In this document: positions 53,901-64,000 of the stretch, piece after piece
Position numbering within the stretch: the stretch's first letter is position 1
How the letters are laid out: every line of letters starts with the position of its first letter
From: Eukaryota sp. TZLM1-RC
Lineage: Eukaryota; Metamonada: BaSk clade
Assembly (NCBI GenBank): GCA_040285825.1
Contig: JAUPSS010000007.1
Coordinates: 3,140,141 to 3,204,140, forward strand
Length of the DNA stretch: 64,000 nt
Direction: 5' to 3'
The notes under the pieces: model-generated
Databases searched by the model: none
What the model was told of the DNA's origin: nothing
The model's input: only the letters and a program-made list of their open reading frames with translations
Made by a program: the position numbers and the translations under genes

Positions 53901-55064
53901 GATCAATTACAGGACAAAATGGCCGAATTAAATGCCTGCAACAGCAAACTAAGCAACCTTTTCGCTGATTTTGATGCCTTGGTAGTGGAAGCTGAACCTC
54001 ATCGCGATGCCCTTTTGCGAATTTTTAAGAGAAAAATAAAGTCAAATGATGACAATGATGATGATTTTGATGATTTGTCCGATTTTGATGATGATTTTGA
54101 TTTTGATCTTACTGCTGGCGATCCTGATGATTGTCCCCCTAATTGTGATTCTGGTTTACATCAATCAGTATTGGATTTGCGCATTAAAAGAGTGACAATT
54201 CAGGAGGAACTTGATAAATTACAGGCTGTTGTTGATCAAACGAAGGTTTTTCTAAGTCAAATTCAATCAAAGGAGAAGTCTGTTTCTTCAGCTTTGGAAG
54301 TTCTTCAAGGAGAAATTGAAGATTTACAAAAAATTAAACAATCCAAAGTGAATCAAATACGTATTTCCTTAGTTTTAAACTCTTCCAGAATTTCTACGGC
54401 TCTTGATGCTTCTAATATTCCTGTTCAGCCTGAAAATACAGTTTTAGTTCCAGATGGACTCACTCAAATGTTGGAAAAAGAAATCGACAAACAAGTTGAA
54501 GAAAAACAACGACTGAAATACAAATGCAAAGTTTTATCCAAAGAGCGTAAAGAACTTTATAATCAATTAGGCAATTCACTCAATGATTTGGAAAGTTCAC
54601 AACAGAAACTTGAGGATATTCAAGTACTTCAGTTTGGCCAAATAGTAAACTTGGATGACTTGGAAAAGTTTACTTTGCAGGCGGGTGAAATTTCCGAAGT
54701 AGCTCAAAAGGTTTCAATCAGAGACCATCAGTTTAATAAGGAAGTTGTCAATCAGCGGAATGTTCTATCCAACTTGGAAAGCCAATATAAGTCACTTGTT
54801 AAGGAAAATACTGCCAGATTAAAAGAACTCAATGAATTACTGCTGAAGCGGAATTCAATGTTTGAAATAATGAATAGGAGAAATGCTAAGCTAGCTTCCC
54901 AGGCCCCCGTTTCTGCTGCCAAGGGTGGACTTGACGACTTAAATCAACAAAAAAGAATTCTTGAAAATAAGATTCAAGATGTTGACATGCAGATCAGTGC
55001 TTTATCCTCAGAGATTCATCTTTTGAGACGCAAAGATACTTTTGTTTATAATCCTGTTAGTTAA
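50933..55064 (+). pseudogene. CFAP44: CFAP44-like axonemal WD40/coiled-coil protein, 5' end missing
   Basis: CFAP44, with CFAP43, forms the tether/tether-head complex that anchors the inner-arm dynein f motor domain on ciliary microtubules. The frame is open from the satellite junction (QRIHSLELLDKALLVTDTSG...) through 1,351 codons from the TTG at 51009 to TAA at 55062-55064. There is no intron and no plausible start codon. Residues 1 to about 460 resemble WD40 blades (SWLNSSHVLCYGFDGKLIIF; ISLGHDGSVVFYS). From about 470 onward it is mostly coiled coil. The block around residue 662 (RQEEWSQLLKLKP...DPADMELISKAK...VPNELR) and an Asp-rich stretch at about 1012-1037 followed by DDCPPNCDSGL...VLDLR fit my recollection of CFAP44. 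Vertebrate CFAP44 is near 1,850 residues, so some 400-500 N-terminal residues are probably lost. The remainder shows no decay, so the truncation looks recent. CFAP43 is the less likely alternative. Confidence 0.8.
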
Positions 55065-55238
55065 TTTAATCATTAATAAATTCTGTACTTTTATTCATTT
55101 CTTTCTTGTTTAATACTTGGTAATTCAAACAGCGTGGTGATTCAAAAGAGTCATAATGTACACTAATGTTGATTACCACCCTTTTGTATTAAAAAAGTTC
55201 ACTTAAAGAAGAGTCAAAGTGATCCTTTTGCAACTGTT
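55065..55238. other. Single-copy spacer downstream of CFAP44
   Basis: About 170 bp of AT-rich sequence between the CFAP44 stop and the first recognisable copy of the 1.6-kb repeat. Apart from the putative poly(A) signal I see no gene or repeat. Confidence 0.6.
55075..55080 (+). terminator. Polyadenylation signal AATAAA of the CFAP44 gene
   Basis: AATAAA begins 11 nt after the TAA stop, followed by a T-rich stretch (CTTTTATTCATTTCTTTC). This is consistent with the very short 3' UTRs common in compact protist genomes. The hexamer is frequent by chance in AT-rich DNA, so support is positional only. Confidence 0.5.
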
Positions 55239-56609
55239 GCGACAATTTATACATGGTTATCTTGCCTTTGAAAATATCGAAACGAATGACGCAATTTACA
55301 GGAGAAGTTTTCAAGTTTATAAATACAGCATGTGTTCTTGATCACATTTTTGGTGTAGAAAAACATTGTTGCGTGAACTTTTACATTGAAAGAGAAAATT
55401 ATTCTACTTTTGTTATTTGACAGAAACAATAAAATAAATTCCAAAAAAAAGTACAGTTTCAATTTCATTTTGAATGTATTCTAGAAACAGATAGCATTTG
55501 TTTGACTTGAATCAAAAGGTGATCGTTTGTATATGGCAACGGTAACGCTATTTTCTGCACGATTATCATTCTTTTGATTAGGTCAATTTCTTTTTCAAAA
55601 TTTATGAGCTTTATACATCATTAAAACCAATGCTCATGTCATTTATTTGATTTGAATTTCTTTGCTGATAATCTTTTTACAACATTTGCGACAATTTATA
55701 CATGACTATCTTGCCTTTGAAAAAATGGAAACGAATGGCGCATTTCACATGAGAAGTTTTCAAGTTTATAAAAACAGCATGTGTTCTTGATCACATTTTG
55801 GGTGTAGAAAAACATTGTTGCATGAACTTTTACATTGATTAAGAAGTTTTTCTTCATTTTTTTAAACATAAATAAAAAATAAATTTAGAGTTTCTTAAAT
55901 TCAACAAACACTTTTATTGCAAAATCAGTACACGAAATCAGATGCTCTATTGATCAAAAATACTGCACCAAAAAAGCTAAAACAATTTGGCATAGTTTTC
56001 ATTTGAAATCCCCATTTCTTATATGACAAAAGACTCCACACTTGACAATAAATCTTTGAATTGTAATATCCATATGAGTGTTTCAAACGCTGTTGAATGT
56101 TATTGTGTTCTCACACTTTCTGTGAAAACATGCTTATGCACAAGTGATACAAGGCAGGTTTGATACATGAAGAAATGATTTATGTATTCTGTTTAAATGG
56201 CAATCTTGAAAACAATAGTGTTGGCAGAAAAGATGATGTATGTACTGAAAAGAATACTGTCCAGGGAAACTTTATAAAGAAAAGGTCTTCATCAAGAAGA
56301 AAGTACAACGGTGAAGACATCAAGCCAATCCATGAACAATTGAGATCAAAAGAGTGATTGAGTCAAACGAAACACTTACAATAACCGATAGGTACAAGAT
56401 TTACGGAATAGAAATCCAAAATGCGCTAGGCAAGGCTGCTGCACTGATGGCAATTGTGATGCCTACCCTTCTGCCCCCAAGAATCATGGCACTAAGAGTA
56501 TAATGTGTTTGAAGTTACAGAAGCATCCCAAAGTCGGAGTACGGAAATGAGAAAAACCGCAGAAGGTTGCTCGGGTTGAAAGATCAGATTTTGGGTCTGG
56601 TTTCAAACT

Positions 56610-56620
56610 TCAGATTTTCC
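56610..56620. repeat. Left target-site duplication TCAGATTTTCC
   Basis: The same 11 bases flank the inserted retrotransposon fragment on the other side at 57520-57530. They occur once, without an insert, at 59137-59147 in the second copy of the host repeat. Confidence 0.93.
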
Positions 56621-56639
56621 TTTTTTTTTAAAATTTAAT

Positions 56640-56645
56640 TTTATT
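56640..56645 (-). terminator. Polyadenylation signal AATAAA of the inserted retrotransposon
   Basis: TTTATT on the plus strand is AATAAA on the minus strand. It lies about 10 nt before the A-tail (T9 at 56621-56629) and just after the end of the coding fragment, which is the expected order for an element copied from a polyadenylated RNA. Confidence 0.65.
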
Positions 56646-56651
56646 CTAAAC

Positions 56652-57519
56652 CTATAAATCAACATCTAAAAAATCCATCTCTCCCAAAACAAAAACACTA
56701 GATGCAACTCTCTCATAGTGAGATCCAAGAGAAAGCAAAGCATCAGAAACCATCTTCAACATCCCCTTAAAAATAGAAAACACAATTCTATTTTGCCAAA
56801 ACAACCTGTTGAAATTTCTGCCAGTTCTTCTCTTTACAATCATTTCAAAAATCATCCAAAAACGTAAAGCAGTTGGTGCAAGTGAACCAAAAAGGGAAAA
56901 ATACAAATGGATACAAATTGTATTTTTGCATGCTGTAGACTGGCCAATTTGGACAAAGGTTCATTGTATTTTTTGAATTTAAAATTTTCAGCATTTGAAA
57001 GGGGATTATGAATTTCAGAATTAACAAGCCTTTCATTTGAGGCATTACAAGGATCAACAGACATTACATCCAATAAAATAAAGCTTCCATCTAATCCAGG
57101 TAATATGACATCACCTCTATTATTCTTATGAAAATCATTTTCAGCATCAAACAGATTTGACAACAGAGGTTCCAAGAAGGATTCAATTCTATGAGATTTA
57201 CACATACAATATAACTGGTCTCTTACAGCATCATGAACCTTGCTTCTAAAAGTAATAAAATGTTTACAATTTAACAAATGAGTAGTTGTAATTTCTCGAG
57301 AACATTTACAAATTAAATTATGAGGTAAATTATCAGGCCAGATAAAGGAACGAAATCTCATATTCAGAGTCCAAGCAGAATCGGATAAGAGAGTACCATA
57401 AACTTGTGGAATTGTTGTTACTAAGGCAGAAGAAGTACTGTCACACATATCTTGTAAAAGATTTGCAAAAGCGGGATTCTTTTTCTTGGCCAAGCCAAGT
57501 CTAACATCAAAATCCAACA
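56652..57519 (-). pseudogene. LINE polyprotein C-terminal fragment: CCHC knuckle and restriction-like endonuclease, frameshifted
   Basis: The minus-strand frame enters from the truncated 5' end at 57519 and runs to 56852. Visible are a C-X-C-X7-H-X3-C knuckle (CKCSREITTTHLLNC) and the endonuclease-like motif RGDVILPGLDGSFILLDVMS with KKYNEP further on, comparable to R2-type PD-(D/E)XK domains. Near 56852-56906 the natural continuation (FGSLAPTALRFWMIFEMI) lies in another frame, which ends at 56652, so one frameshift separates the last ~75 codons. The RT is not included. The 257-codon frame that begins at 57625 extends artificially into host repeat sequence. Confidence 0.82.
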
Positions 57520-57530
57520 TCAGATTTTCC
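57520..57530. repeat. Right target-site duplication TCAGATTTTCC
   Basis: Second copy of the 11-bp duplication at 56610-56620. The sequence that follows (AATTTTGACATTGGAATTTTACC) continues the host repeat exactly as at 59148 onward in the empty copy. Confidence 0.93.
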
Positions 57531-57764
57531 AATTTTGACATTGGAATTTTACCAACCCATAATGCATTAATTTTAGTTTTGCTTTCCTGTTTTCTGCATG
57601 TGTTCGTATATGGCAACGGTAACACTAATTTCTGTACGATTATCAGTCTTTTGATTAGGTCAGTATCTTTTTCAAAATTTATGAGCTTTATACATCATTA
57701 AAACCAATGTTCATGTCATTCATTTGTTTTGAATTCCTTTGTTGTTAATCTTTTTACAACATTT

Positions 57765-59381
57765 GCGACAATTTATACATGGTTATCTTGCCTTTGAAAT
57801 GGAAACGAATGGCGCACTTCACATGAGAAGTTTTCAAGTTTATAAATACAACATGTGTTCTTGATCACATTTTTGGTGTAAAAAAACATTGTTGCATGAA
57901 CTTTTACATTGATAAAGAAAAATTATTTTACTTTTGTTATTTGACAGAAAACAAAAAATAAATTCCAATTTTTTTTACAGTTTCAGTTTCATTTTGAATG
58001 TATTCTAGAAACAGATATCGTTTGTTTGATTTGAATCAAAAGGTGATCGTTTGTATATGGCAACGGTAACGCTATTTTCTGCACGATTATCATTCTTTTG
58101 ATTAGGTCAGTATCTTTTTCAAAACTTATGAGCTTTATACATCATTAAAACCAATGTTCATGTCATTCATTTGATTTGAATTCCTTTGTTGATAATCTTT
58201 TTACAACATTTGCGACAATTTATACATGGTTATCTTGCCTTTGAAAAAAATGGGAAACGAATGGCGCATTTTACAAGAGAAGTTTTCAAGTTTATAAATA
58301 CAACATGTGTTCTTGATCACATTTTTGGTGTAAAAAAACATTGTTGCGTGAGCTTTTACATTGATAAAGAAGTTTTTCTTTTTTTTATTAAACATAAATA
58401 AAAAATAAGTTTAAAATTTCATAAATTCAACAAACACTTTTCTTGCAAAATCAGTACACGAAACTAGATGCTCTATTGATCAAAAGTACTGCACCAAAAA
58501 AGCTAAAACAATTTGTCATAGTTTTCATTTGAAATCCCCATTTCTTATATGACAAAAAAACTCCACACTTGACAATAAATCTTTGAATTGTAATATCCAT
58601 ATGAGTGTTTCAAACGCTGTTGAATGTTATTGTGTTTTCACAATTTCTGTGAAAACATGCTTATGCACAAGTGATACAAGGCAGGTTTGATACATGAAGA
58701 AATGATTTATGTATTCTGTTTCAATGGCAATCTTGAAAACAATAGTGTTGGCAGAAAAGATGATGTATGTACTGAAAAGAATACTGTCCAGGAAAACTTT
58801 ATTACGATAGAGTCTTCATCAAGAAGAAAGTACAACGGTGAAGACATCAAGCCAATCCATGAACAATTGAGATCAAAAGAGTGATTGAGTCAAACGAAAC
58901 ACTTACAATAACCGATAGGTAAAAGATTTACGGAATAGAATTCCAAAATGCGCTAGGCAAGGCTGCTGCACTGATGGCAATTGTGATGTCTACCCTTCTG
59001 CCCCGAAGAATCATGGCACTAAGAGTATAATGTGTTTAAAGTTACAGACGCATCCCAAAGTCGGAGTACGGAAATGAAAAAAACCGCAGAAGGTTGCTCA
59101 GGTTGGAAGATCAGATTTTGGGTCTGGTTTCAAACTTCAGATTTTCCAATTTTGACATTGGAATTTTACCAACCCTTAATGCAATTAATTTTGGTTTTGC
59201 TTTCCTGTTTTCTGCATGTGTTTGTATATGGCAACGGTAACGCTAATTTCTGTACGATTATCATTCTTTTGATTAGATTAGTATTTCTTTCAAAATTTTG
59301 AGCTTTATGCATCATTGAAACCAATGTTCATGTCATTGATCTGATTTAAATTCTTTTGTTGATAATCTTTTTACAACATTT
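57765..59381. repeat. 1.6-kb tandem repeat, copy 2 (contains the empty insertion site)
   Basis: It follows copy 1 module by module, with scattered substitutions and small indels mainly in A/T runs. At 59137-59147 it carries a single uninterrupted TCAGATTTTCC where copy 1 has the 899-bp retrotransposon. So the duplication came first, or the second copy was made from an unoccupied allele. No gene is recognisable. Confidence 0.9.
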
Positions 59382-59547
59382 GCGACAATTTATACATGGT
59401 TATCTTGCCTTTGAAAAAATCGAAACGAATGGCGCAATTTACAGGAGAAGTTTTCAATTTATGAATAGCACCACTGGTTTTTGATCACATTTTTGGTGTA
59501 AAAAAACATTGTTGCGTGAACTTTTACATTGATAAAGAAAATTATTT
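59382..59547. repeat. 1.6-kb repeat, truncated third copy ending at the satellite junction
   Basis: Only the first M module is present (GCGACAATTTATACATGG to TTTTACATTGATAAAGAAAATTATTTTA). Sequence then passes into satellite at AATAAAACAATTGCTG. TA at 59548-59549 fits both sides, so the junction has at least 2 bp of microhomology. Confidence 0.85.
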
Positions 59548-62500
59548 TAATAAAACAATTGCTGTTAGTGTAAGAGTATCGTATTTGATACGATTTACTG
59601 AGGCTCATATGAAGTTCCTAGTTTCGTATATTGACCAATGGTTGTTTATTACAATCATTGGTCAAATCTTTAAAGTCCATTTTGGGACAATTAATATAAC
59701 AATTGTGGTGTTAAAGTCCGTGCTATGGTCATTTGATTAGTCATTGGTATGATTGGTTGAATGATCATTGGTATGATTAGATGAGTTGCATGTATGTACT
59801 AGATGTGATCAACTTGTGATCAAACTTTGTGTGAAATTGTGTGTTAGTAATGTTGGCTATGTGTTACTTGATCAGTACAAACTCATGATTACATTTTCAA
59901 ATGATTTTGTATATATTTGAATTAATTGAGTGTATTAATTTTTAAACATTAAATTGTAAAAAAAGTAAAAAATCAAAAAGTATACAATTGAATGTTGTAA
60001 ACTAATAAAACAATTGCTGTAAGTGTAAGAGTATCGTATTTGATACGATTTACTGAGGCTCATATGAAGTTCCTAGTTTCGTATATTGACCAATGGTTGT
60101 TTATTACAATCATTGGTCAAATCTTTAAAGTCCATTTTGGGACAATTAATATAACAATTGTGGTGTTAAAGTCCGTGCTATGGTCATTTGATTAGTCATT
60201 GGTATGATTGGTTGAATGATCATTGGTATGATTAGATGAGTTGCATGTATGTACTAGATGTGATCAACTTGTGATCAAACTTTGTGTGAAATTGTGTGTT
60301 AGTAATGTTGGCTATGTGTTACTTGATCAGTACAAACTCATGATTACTTTTTCAAATGATTTTGTATATATATTTTTTTTGTATATATTTGAATTAATTG
60401 AGTGTATTAATTTTTAAACATTAAATTGTAAAAAAGTAAAAATCAAAAGTATACAATTGAATGTTGTAAACTAATAAAACAATTGCTGTAAGTGTAAGAG
60501 TATCGTATTTGATACGATTTACTGAGGCTCATATGAAGTTCCTAGTTTCGTATATTGACCAATGGTTGTTTATTACAATCATTGGTCAAATCTTTAAAGT
60601 CCATTTTGGGACAATTGATATAACAATTGTGGTGTTAAAGTCCGTGCTATGGTCATTTGATTAGTCATTGGTATGATTGGTTGAATGGTCATTGGTGTGA
60701 TTAGATGAGTTGCATGTATGTACTAGATGTGATCAACTTGTGATCAAACTTTGTGTGAAATTGTGTGTGAGTAATGTTGGCTATGTGTTACTTGATCAGT
60801 ACAAACTCATGACTACATTTTCAATTGATTTTGTATATATTTGAATTAATTGAGTGTATTAATTTTTAAACATTAAATTGTAAAAAAAGTAAAAAATCAA
60901 AAAGTATACAATTGAATGTTGTAAACTAATAAAACAATTGCTGTAAGTGTAAGAGTATCGTATTTGATACGATTTACTGAGGCTCATATGAAGTTCCTAG
61001 TTTCGTATATTGACCAATGGTTGTTTATTACAATCATTGGTCAAATCTTTAAAGTCCATTTTGGGACAATTAATATAACAATTGTGGTGTTAAAGTCCGT
61101 GCTATGGTCATTTGATTAGTCATTGGTATGATTGGTTGAATGATCATTGGTATGATTAGATGAGTTGCATGTATGTACTAGATGTGATCAACTTGTGATC
61201 AAACTTTGTGTGAAATTGTGTGTTAGTAATGTTGGCTATGTGTTACTTGATCAGTACAAACTCATGATTACATTTTCAAATGATTTTGTATATATTTGAA
61301 TTAATTGAGTGTATTAATTTTTAAACATTAAATTGTAAAAAAGTAAAAAATCAAAAAGTATACAATTGAATGTTGTAAACTAATAAAACAATTGCTGTAA
61401 GTGTAAGAGTATCGTATTTGATACGATTTACTGAGGCTCATATGAAGTTCCTAGTTTCGTATATTGACCAATGGTTGTTTATTACAATCATTGGTCAAAT
61501 CTTTAAAGTCCATTTTGGGACAATTAATATAACAATTGTGGTGTTAAAGTCCGTGCTATGGTCATTTGATTAGTCATTGGTATGATTGGTTGAATGATCA
61601 TTGGTATGATTAGATGAGTTGCATGTATGTACTAGATGTGATCAACTTGTGATCAAACTTTGTGTGAAATTGTGTGTTAGTAATGTTGGCTATGTGTTAC
61701 TTGATCAGTACAAACTCATGATTACATTTTCAAATGATTTTGTATATATTTGAATTAATTGAGTGTATTAATTTTTAAACATTAAATTGTAAAAAAAGTA
61801 AAAAATCAAAAAGTATACAATTGAATGTTGTAAACTAATAAAACAATTGCTGTAAGTGTAAGAGTATCGTTTTTGATACGATTTACTGAGGCTCATATGA
61901 AGTTCCTAGTTTCGTATATTGACCAATGGTTGTTTATTACAATCATTGGTCAAATCTTTAAAGTCCATTTTGGGACAATTAATATAACAATTGTGGTGTT
62001 AAAGTCCGTGCTATGGTCATTTGATTAGTCATTGGTATGATTAGATGAGTTGCATGTAGTCTTTATGTACTAGATGTGATCAACTTGTGATCAAACTTTG
62101 TGTGAAATTGTGTGTGAGTAATGTTGGCTATGTGTTACTTGATCAGTACAAACTCATGACTACATTTTCAATTGATTTTGTATATATTTGAATTAATTGA
62201 GTGTATTAATTTTTAAACATTAAATTGTAAAAAAAGCAAAAAATCAAAAAGTATACAATTGAATGTTGTAAACTAATAAAACAATTGCTGTAAGTGTAAG
62301 AGTATCGTATTTGATACGATTTACTGAGGCTCATATGAAGTTCCTAGTTTCGTATATTGACCAATGGTTGTTTATTACAATCATTGGTCAAATCTTTAAA
62401 GTCCATTTTGGGACAATTAATATAACAATTGTGGTGTTAAAGTCCGTGCTATGGTCATTTGATTAGTCATTGGTATGATTGGTTGAATGATCATTGGTAT

Positions 62501-64000
62501 GATTAGATGAGTTGCATGTATGTACTAGATGTGATCAACTTGTGATCAAACTTTGTGTGAAATTGTGTGTTAGTAATGTTGGCTATGTGTTACTTGATCA
62601 GTACAAACTCATGATTACATTTTCAAATGATTTTGTATATATTTGAATTAATTGAGTGTATTAATTTTTAAACATTAAATTGTAAAAAAGTAAAAATCAA
62701 AAGTATACAATTGAATGTTGTAAACTAATAAAACAATTGCTGTAAGTGTAAGAGTATCGTATTTGATACGATTTACTGAGGCTCATATGAAGTTCCTAGT
62801 TTCGTATATTGACCAATGGTTGTTTATTACAATCATTGGTCAAATCTTTAAAGTCCATTTTGGGACAATTAATATAACAATTGTGGTGTTAAAGTCCGTG
62901 CTATGGTCATTTGATTAGTCATTGGTATGATTAGATGAGTTGCATGTAGTCTTTATGTACTAGATGTGATCAACTTGTGATCAAACTTTGTGTGAAATTG
63001 TGTGTTAGTAATGTTGGCTATGTGTTACTTGATCAGTACAAACTCATGATTACATTTTCAAATGATTTTGTATATATTTGAATTAATTGAGTGTATTAAT
63101 TTTTAAACATTAAATTGTAAAAAAGTAAAAATCAAAAGTATACAATTGAATGTTGTAAACTAATAAAACAATTGCTGTAAGTGTAAGAGTATCGTTTTGA
63201 TACGATTTACTGAGGCTCATATGAAGTTCCTAGTTTCGTATATTGACCAATGGTTGTTTATTACAATCATTGGTCAAATCTTTAAAGTCCATTTTGGGAC
63301 AATTAATATAACAATTGTGGTGTTAAAGTCCGTGCTATGGTCATTTGATTAGTCATTGGTATGATTAGATGAGTTGCATGTAGTCTTTATGTACTAGATG
63401 TGATCAACTTGTGATCAAACTTTGTGTGAAATTGTGTGTTAGTAATGTTGGCTATGTGTTACTTGATCAGTACAAACTCATGATTACATTTTCAAATGAT
63501 TTTGTATATATTTGAATTAATTGAGTGTATTAATTTTTAAACATTAAATTGTAAAAAAAGTAAAAAATCAAAAAGTATACAATTGAATGTTGTAAACTAA
63601 TAAAACAATTGCTGTAAGTGTAAGAGTATCGTTTTTGATACGATTTACTGAGGCTCATATGAAGTTCCTAGTTTCGTATATTGACCAATGGTTGTTTATT
63701 ACAATCATTGGTCAAATCTTTAAAGTCCATTTTGGGACAATTAATATAACAATTGTGGTGTTAAAGTCCGTGCTATGGTCATTTGATTAGTCATTGGTAT
63801 GATTAGATGAGTTGCATGTAGTCTTTATGTACTAGATGTGATCAACTTGTGATCAAACTTTGTGTGAAATTGTGTTAGTAATGTTGGCTATGTGTTACTT
63901 GATCAGTACAAACTCATGATTACATTTTCAAATGATTTTGTATATATTTGAATTAATTGAGTGTATTAATTTTAAGCATTAATTGTAGTATCAAAAGTAT
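59548..64000. repeat. Satellite block 4: about ten units, two interleaved subtypes
   Basis: CATATGAAG recurs at about 59607, 60061, 60525, 60984, 61439, 61894, 62332, 62784, 63218 and 63657. Most units have CGTATTTGATACG and lack 7 bp in the GCATGTA...TGTACTAG stretch. Four units (around 62030, 62930, 63355 and 63790) instead lack 24 bp between two TCATTGGTATGATT direct repeats but keep the 7 bp. The block runs to the end of the window. No telomeric repeat appears. Confidence 0.97.

Larger units (their letters stand above)
56621..57519 (-). mobile_element. 5'-truncated non-LTR retrotransposon insertion (899 bp), minus strand
   Basis: It is bounded by an 11-bp direct repeat and absent from the matching site of repeat copy 2. 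Read on the minus strand, it contains the C-terminal part of a LINE polyprotein, a short 3' UTR, AATAAA and a run of about nine A (T-run at 56621-56629). A 5' truncation, a 3' A-tail and a target-site duplication together are the signature of target-primed reverse transcription. Its knuckle spacing and sequence differ from the element at 9863-13460 and it has an A-tail, so it belongs to a different family. Confidence 0.92.
55239..57764. repeat. 1.6-kb tandem repeat, copy 1 (interrupted by a retrotransposon)
   Basis: The landmark GCGACAATTTATACATG occurs at 55239, 55688, 57765, 58212 and 59382. The order of sub-modules (M-X-P-M-Y-P) is the same in 55239-57764 and 57765-59381. Copy 1 is 2,526 bp; removing the 910-bp insertion plus target duplication leaves 1,616 bp, against 1,617 bp for copy 2. 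Each copy contains the M module (TATACATG...CTTGCCTTTGAAA...AGTTTTCAAGTTTATAA...GATCACATTTT) twice, 447-449 bp apart. Short open frames inside it are broken by indels in other copies. Function unknown; possibly a dead mobile element or an older subtelomeric repeat. Confidence 0.9.

Noticed and set aside
56160-56357. 65-codon frame repeated at 58687-58884
   Set aside because: Present in both 1.6-kb copies, but starts with TTG, has no recognisable domain, and most differences between copies change the amino acid, so no sign of selection on a protein.
57520-57625. N-terminal 35 codons of the 257-codon minus-strand frame
   Set aside because: They lie outside the retrotransposon insertion, in host repeat sequence and its target duplication; a chance extension.
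58186-58401. 71-codon frame in the M module of the 1.6-kb repeat
   Set aside because: The equivalent frame is broken by indels in the other M copies (55239, 55688, 57765, 59382).
59548-64000. Telomeric repeats at the right end
   Set aside because: Only satellite is present; no short G-rich tandem repeat on either strand, so a nearby telomere is inferred, not seen.

Overview
The window is nuclear DNA of an AT-rich microbial eukaryote. It carries eukaryote-type large-subunit (28S) rRNA, two degraded non-LTR retrotransposons, and an intron-free fragment of a gene for the ciliary protein CFAP44, so the organism (or a recent ancestor) builds motile cilia or flagella. The standard genetic code fits: the 1,351-codon reading frame has no internal TAA, TAG or TGA. 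I cannot name the lineage from the sequence alone.

About 48.5 kb of the 64 kb is one tandem satellite. The unit is about 434-472 bp, always in the same orientation, with roughly 107 copies in four blocks: 1-9862, 13792-15623, 18539-50932 and 59548-64000. Each unit contains a 35-nt hairpin with a 15-bp stem and several shorter inverted repeats. Neighbouring units share diagnostic variants, so the blocks are divided into locally homogenised zones.

Three non-satellite islands interrupt the array. Island 1 (9863-13791) is a 5'-truncated, frameshifted retrotransposon (RNase H, two C2H2 fingers, reverse transcriptase, CCHC knuckle, restriction-like endonuclease) joined at its 3' end to the last ~330 bp of a 28S gene. 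Island 2 (15624-18538) is a 28S gene lacking its 5' part but otherwise continuous to the 3' end. Island 3 (50933-59547) is a CFAP44 gene without its N-terminal coding part, followed by a 1.6-kb tandem duplication. One copy of that duplication has received a second retrotransposon fragment, with an 11-bp target duplication and a matching empty site in the other copy.

The islands share a polarity. Each left edge is an abrupt break inside a gene or element and falls at a different satellite phase. At each right edge the satellite resumes at nearly the same phase; for the two 28S islands the junction is identical. My inference is that the islands are chromosome-arm ends copied onto a broken satellite array, for example by microhomology-mediated break-induced replication, with the telomere to the right and 28S as the last gene of some arms. 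An rDNA-spacer origin of the satellite, or assembly joins, are the main alternatives.

No intact protein-coding gene, tRNA, 5S or 18S rRNA, CRISPR array or recognisable telomeric repeat is visible.
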